This document shows, piece by piece, positions 62,479-64,000 of a DNA stretch of 64,000 nt. Location of the stretch: the NCBI RefSeq assembly GCF_037038585.1, contig NC_092523.1:27471501-27535500 (forward strand). The letters run 5' to 3'. The stretch comes from Patagioenas fasciata (taxonomy: Eukaryota; Chordata; Aves; Columbiformes; Columbidae). Within the stretch, counting starts at the first letter, position 1. Each line of letters starts with the position of its first letter. The notes beneath the pieces are model-generated. The model had not been told where the DNA came from. It searched no databases and was given only the letters and a program-made list of their open reading frames with translations. The position numbers and the translations under genes are program-made.

Positions 62479-64000
62479 CTCTATGGTGAGTGAATAAAAT
62501 AAAAAAATAAAAAAAAAAAAGGTTAGGAAAAAACCCACAAACCCACAAAAACAAACAGTGAAACTAAATATACAAGAGAAAAGAAACTGATAAAATATTG
62601 AACACTATTTAGAGTACTTTGTAAAAATCCAAAGGCATCCTGGCGCCACAGAAAGAGGCAGGCCTCTATTTAAAACACCAACTTTTTCTTTTGCCATAGT
62701 AGAGAGTGTAAGCTACTAAACATGTCAAGAGAGGCATTATCACATCACCCATACAGAAAAATTCAAGCCATGACTCAAACCCTGAAAAACAGCAGTAGGC
62801 ATCCTCTTACAGCCAGCGTCTTCCTGTTTTAAAACACAAAATGTAATTCTCAAGCTTTTCCCTACATGTATTTTATTTTAAAGTAAAGGTACTAATATTT
62901 CTAAGAGATGCTTAATCATGGTAATAGGTACATCTTGGTGTCAAGAACACTAATAGAATCTCCTTCCTAGTAACCTCCATTCTAGCTATGATAGCTATGA
63001 TATTAAAAAAAAAAAAAAAAGACATACACTTATTCAACTCCATTCAAATTTTAAGGAAGCAAACAAATATTACATCCATATGCTATGACTAAACATTCAT
63101 AGAAGCTGCATTAGTGTGTCAATTATGTATCTGCATGTATATATGGTATAGTGAAAATGCTGCACTGTTCCTTTTAGCTAAGAAGATCATTTGTTACCTC
63201 CCTATTTTACGAAGATGAAATAAATGTACAAGAAAAATATTTACACATTCATGTATTGCCTATCTTTTAATTAGATAAGCTGCAATATATAGTTAATCAC
63301 TAAGCCATTAGAAAAAAATCACAATACCTTGGTTGCATCTGCAGATTCACTCAGATATCACCGAAAGGTCAAAGAATGCCTGAAAGGAGTTTTCTTTCCA
63401 CTTGAATCAAATGAGTGTGGACTCAAGTATTCCTCCAGTGCTAAAGTTTGCAATCTATATTACTCATCCAGCCTATTTCAGGGAACTGCTATGGGCTTCA
63501 AGTCAAGCAAAGTGCATCGGACTGATGACAGTAACTCTGCAGTCACACAACTTCACAAATGGACACTGGCTAGCGACTATTACAGAATGTACACAATCCA
63601 TATAAATCAGTTCCAATGTTAACATAAGCACAGATATTCCAGGAAAAGAAAGGAATTACATTACTCTCCTCATACCAACTTGTGTTGTACACCGAAACTG
63701 AAAATGTTATTGCTGTATTATTAGAAAGGTATTTAAGGGCTTCTAAATTACACGGATATACACTGCCCCCAAAACTAAGAGTGGAATATTTCAGTAAATT
63801 TCTCACAGGAATGAAGACTACCAGCGTCTTACACATGGACACAATACTACACCTTCATGGGGAAAGGACAGAAAAAGTCAGGAAAGGACAGAGATGGAGT
63901 AGGCATGCCTGATTTTTATTGCACTCCTTTGTAAGAAAGCACCAAAACTCTGTAAGACCTCGCATCACCTCTGAGATAACCCTAGCAAGCATCACTGAAA
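62479..64000 (-). other. GABRG1: GABRG1 intron 1, 3' part
   Basis: This runs from the exon 2 acceptor to the window edge. I looked for a signal-peptide exon (Met, a hydrophobic run, then a GT donor in phase 1) and saw none, so exon 1 and the promoter are probably beyond 64000. It contains an A-rich block beside the acceptor (62498-62520) and an A16 run (63005-63020). Confidence 0.75.
63005..63020. repeat. A16 homopolymer
   Basis: A run of 16 A in intron 1, preceded by two copies of AGCTATGAT. Confidence 0.9.

Noticed and set aside
63570..63842. 90-residue minus-strand frame as a candidate exon 1
   Set aside because: It has no signal-peptide profile and no phase-1 donor in a sensible position.
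1..64000. CRISPR arrays, operons, tRNA and rRNA genes
   Set aside because: This is vertebrate nuclear DNA. I saw no regularly spaced repeats with unique spacers, no tRNA B-box with a foldable cloverleaf and no rRNA-like segment by eye; a tRNAscan run would be decisive.

Overview
This is vertebrate, almost certainly bird, genomic DNA. It is AT-rich and gene-poor, the one gene is split into short exons by long introns, and several CR1 LINE copies carry typical avian 3' ends. I cannot name the species. One nearly undamaged CR1 reverse transcriptase frame suggests a lineage where CR1 was active fairly recently.

The only cellular gene I can support is GABRG1, the gamma-1 subunit of the GABA-A receptor chloride channel, on the minus strand. 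Eight coding exons (2 to 9 in the usual gamma-subunit numbering) run from 62478 down to the stop codon at 26895-26897. Each is bounded by AG/GT splice sites and the reading phases join without a break. Exons 3 to 7 are 68, 221, 83, 138 and 153 nt, the sizes I recall for gamma-subunit genes. Together the exons encode about 432 residues: ligand-binding ectodomain with Cys-loop, M1 to M3, the intracellular loop and M4. Exon 1 (5' UTR, signal peptide) and the promoter are not seen and should lie beyond 64000. Codons in exon 4 carry Ile and Leu at the positions equivalent to gamma-2 Phe77 and Met130, which favours gamma-1 over gamma-2.

Layout: 1 to about 26.5 kb is intergenic sequence downstream of GABRG1, with no host gene seen. 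It holds an LTR-like avian repeat (about 2.99-3.65 kb), a short CR1 tail (5.33-5.46 kb), a 5'-truncated CR1 with a decayed frame (7.73-8.52 kb, minus), a CR1 3'-end fragment (8.83-8.93 kb, minus), and a 2.6 kb CR1 (13.4-16.05 kb, plus) with part of the endonuclease and an open reverse transcriptase. From 26.9 to 62.5 kb lie the GABRG1 exons and introns (123 bp to 14.6 kb), with eroded CR1 pieces in introns 8, 7 and probably 2. From 62.5 to 64 kb is the 3' part of intron 1.

I found no CRISPR array, tRNA, rRNA or operon, and no sign of an undescribed biological system. The points worth a second look are the intact CR1 reverse transcriptase, the gamma-1 pharmacology residues, simple-repeat splice acceptors, a motif-rich stretch in intron 3 and a few unexplained local duplications. 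Family and repeat assignments rest on recognition from memory; no database search was run.
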